Below, piece by piece: positions 24,043 to 25,123 of a stretch of 25,123 bases of DNA. Position numbers and translations under genes: made by a program. The notes below the pieces were generated by a model that was not told where the DNA came from, did no database searches, and was given only the letters and a program-made list of their open reading frames with translations. Within the stretch, counting starts at the first letter, position 1, and each line of letters begins with the position of its first letter. Source of the stretch: Clostridium sp. CAG:288 (GTDB lineage: Bacteria; Bacillota_I; Bacilli_A; RFN20; CAG-288); contig FR898180.1 in NCBI GenBank assembly GCA_000437395.1, positions 105,226 through 130,348 on the forward strand, read 5' to 3'.

Positions 24043-24079
24043 TAAAAAAAGGCGACTAGAACAGATATTCTAATCACCT
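24043..24079 (-). terminator. Terminator of the beta-helix surface protein gene
   Basis: A 12-pair stem with two G-U pairs (AGGTGATTAGAA/TTCTAGTCGCCT) is followed by a run of T on the minus strand, 8 bases after the stop at 24088. It separates that gene from tyrS. Confidence 0.85.
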
Positions 24080-24087
24080 ATATTTTT

Positions 24088-25123
24088 TTAAGCTTTGACA
24101 ATTGTATAAATATTAATATTTGGATTTGAACTATGTGGAACAGATTCAACCTTATAACCTTCAGCTAGGAATGATGTACCTTTTCCTTCAGCGTAATTAT
24201 TAGATGGATCAAATCCACTAAATGTTCCGCCTTGAACAAATACTTTGGCAGTGCCATCTTTATAAGCAGGATCTATACAGTTAAGCGTGTAATCATAACC
24301 ATTACCTACTTGATTCCAAAGTTGTAATAAATCAAAAGAGCCACCAGTAACAATCAATTTTCCTTCTGTAACTTGAACAGCACTTATATTACCAATATAC
24401 TTTCCTGATTCGATTGTCAAGCTAGCACCATTTTTAATATCGATACCATAGCAGTCATCTTGTTTAGCTCTTAAACCACCATTATTACCAGTGCTATCTT
24501 TCAAAACTACATTACCACCTTTGACTGATAACAATGAATTTGAAACTTTCCAAATATCTACAATGTTTTCAACAACATAACCATTAAAATCAATTATAAT
24601 GCTTTTGCCAACAGAAATACTTTTATCTACTTTCTCATTATCAACTAACTTAAGAGTATCACCATCTTGAGCCATATTAATAGCTGATTGAAGTGATTTA
24701 AACATAAGTCCATTAACTTCGACTACACCACCATCAGTTACAAGAGCACTATCATTAGCTCCTGTTTTAATTTCTTCTTCGCTCTTAACTTCTGTTACTT
24801 CTTTTGCTTCACCATTAACCGTTACAACTACATCATCAGCTCCTTTAGAATATGCCATTACTGTAGCACTACTTTCTTCTGTTACTGTAACATTACTTGT
24901 TGCAACATTTAAATTAATTACCTTTGATGTATTCTCGGCAACAAAGTGTCCTGCTTCAATACGTACATAGGCAACGACACCATTTTCATGATATGAAGCT
25001 GTATCAATTGCTTTAATATTAACTAAATCGTTAGCGCCATAGTGATCAACACTATCAGTATCGGCATCAATATTTAATGTGCCACCATTTGTTCTAATGA
25101 CAACATGTTTAGCACTTTCTGTA
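24088..25123 (-). CDS. Beta-rich surface or secreted protein, C-terminal part (cut by window edge)
   Basis: The frame is open to the right edge, so about 345 C-terminal residues are visible and the true start is outside; the internal ATG at 24858 is not the start. The sequence is made of short beta-strand units with Gly/Asn/Asp turns: VVIRTNGGTLNIDADTD, AYVRIEAGHFVAENTSKVIN, SALVTDGGVVEVNGLMFKSL, SLLSVKGGNVVLKDSTGNNG, SLTIESGKYIGNISAVQV and KLIVTGGSFDLL. The end is GGTFSGFDPSNNYAEGKG, common in Bacillota beta-helix surface proteins. No LPXTG, GW or other wall anchor is present at the C-terminus, which ends in IYTIVKA. Function unknown; extracellular location is inferred from the composition. 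A terminator follows. Confidence 0.7.
   Translation of the reverse strand, partial: TESAKHVVIRTNGGTLNIDADTDSVDHYGANDLVNIKAIDTASYHENGVVAYVRIEAGHFVAENTSKVINLNVATSNVTVTEESSATVMAYSKGADDVVVTVNGEAKEVTEVKSEEEIKTGANDSALVTDGGVVEVNGLMFKSLQSAINMAQDGDTLKLVDNEKVDKSISVGKSIIIDFNGYVVENIVDIWKVSNSLLSVKGGNVVLKDSTGNNGGLRAKQDDCYGIDIKNGASLTIESGKYIGNISAVQVTEGKLIVTGGSFDLLQLWNQVGNGYDYTLNCIDPAYKDGTAKVFVQGGTFSGFDPSNNYAEGKGTSFLAEGYKVESVPHSSNPNINIYTIVKA

Noticed and set aside
23970..24087. T-box riboswitch upstream of tyrS
   Set aside because: The promoter leaves a leader of about 17 bases; the only hairpin in the gap is the terminator of the neighbouring gene.
1..25123. Use of TGA for tryptophan (mycoplasma code)
   Set aside because: TGA ends several complete genes at the expected family length, and Trp positions use TGG.
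1..25123. CRISPR array or regularly spaced repeats
   Set aside because: No direct repeats with regular spacing were seen; the repeats found are inverted or IS ends.

Overview
The window is strongly AT-rich and uses TGA as an ordinary stop (for example at the ends of the genes at 324 and 1156), with Trp encoded by TGG. Gene content and signals point to a fermentative, low-GC Bacillota member of the Bacilli: pyruvate formate-lyase, ClpB under CIRCE control, lipoproteins with lipoboxes, AGGAGG-type ribosome sites and Opp-type ABC importers. A gut-associated Erysipelotrichales, RF39 or Acholeplasma-like lineage is my inference from the alpha-L-fucosidase, BspA-like lipoprotein and beta-helix surface protein. 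It is not a mycoplasma using genetic code 4.

Region 1 (1-6765). A minus-strand operon runs from 6068 leftward: two ABC ATPases, a substrate-binding lipoprotein, two permeases, a TPR protein with a His-rich N-terminus, then the start of hypB (cut by the window edge). The order and tight overlaps suggest one transcript. HypB is a nickel-insertion GTPase, so I infer that this peptide/nickel-family importer feeds nickel (or a nickel chelate) to a maturation pathway. A TetR-family regulator is divergent from it. Both divergent promoters have extended -10 elements placed so that transcription should begin on the A of the ATG, giving leaderless mRNAs. Two related imperfect palindromes lie at equal distance upstream of each promoter and are candidate operators.

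Region 2 (6766-14777). This is an accessory, partly decayed stretch. It holds a long inverted repeat of unknown role, butt-joined remnants of a flavodoxin and a beta-helix protein, an intact-looking cytoplasmic GH29 fucosidase catalytic domain, an RNase Z-like metallo-beta-lactamase-fold hydrolase, a truncated and frameshifted ABC exporter remnant, a complete IS3-family element whose transposase frame is broken in an A7 run, a large BspA-like LRR lipoprotein, and a hairpin-rich interval next to tRNA-His.

Region 3 (14778-25123). This is mostly housekeeping. It contains tRNA-His(GTG) with its own promoter and terminator, a small helical protein of unknown function, a CmpB-type membrane protein, clpB with two CIRCE operators around a consensus promoter, a membrane-anchored alpha/beta hydrolase, and a tyrS-pflB-pflA operon with a short leader (no T-box). 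A secreted-type beta-helix protein runs off the right edge. TyrRS carries an unusual QLGN in place of the HIGH motif.

No CRISPR array, rRNA or replication origin was seen.
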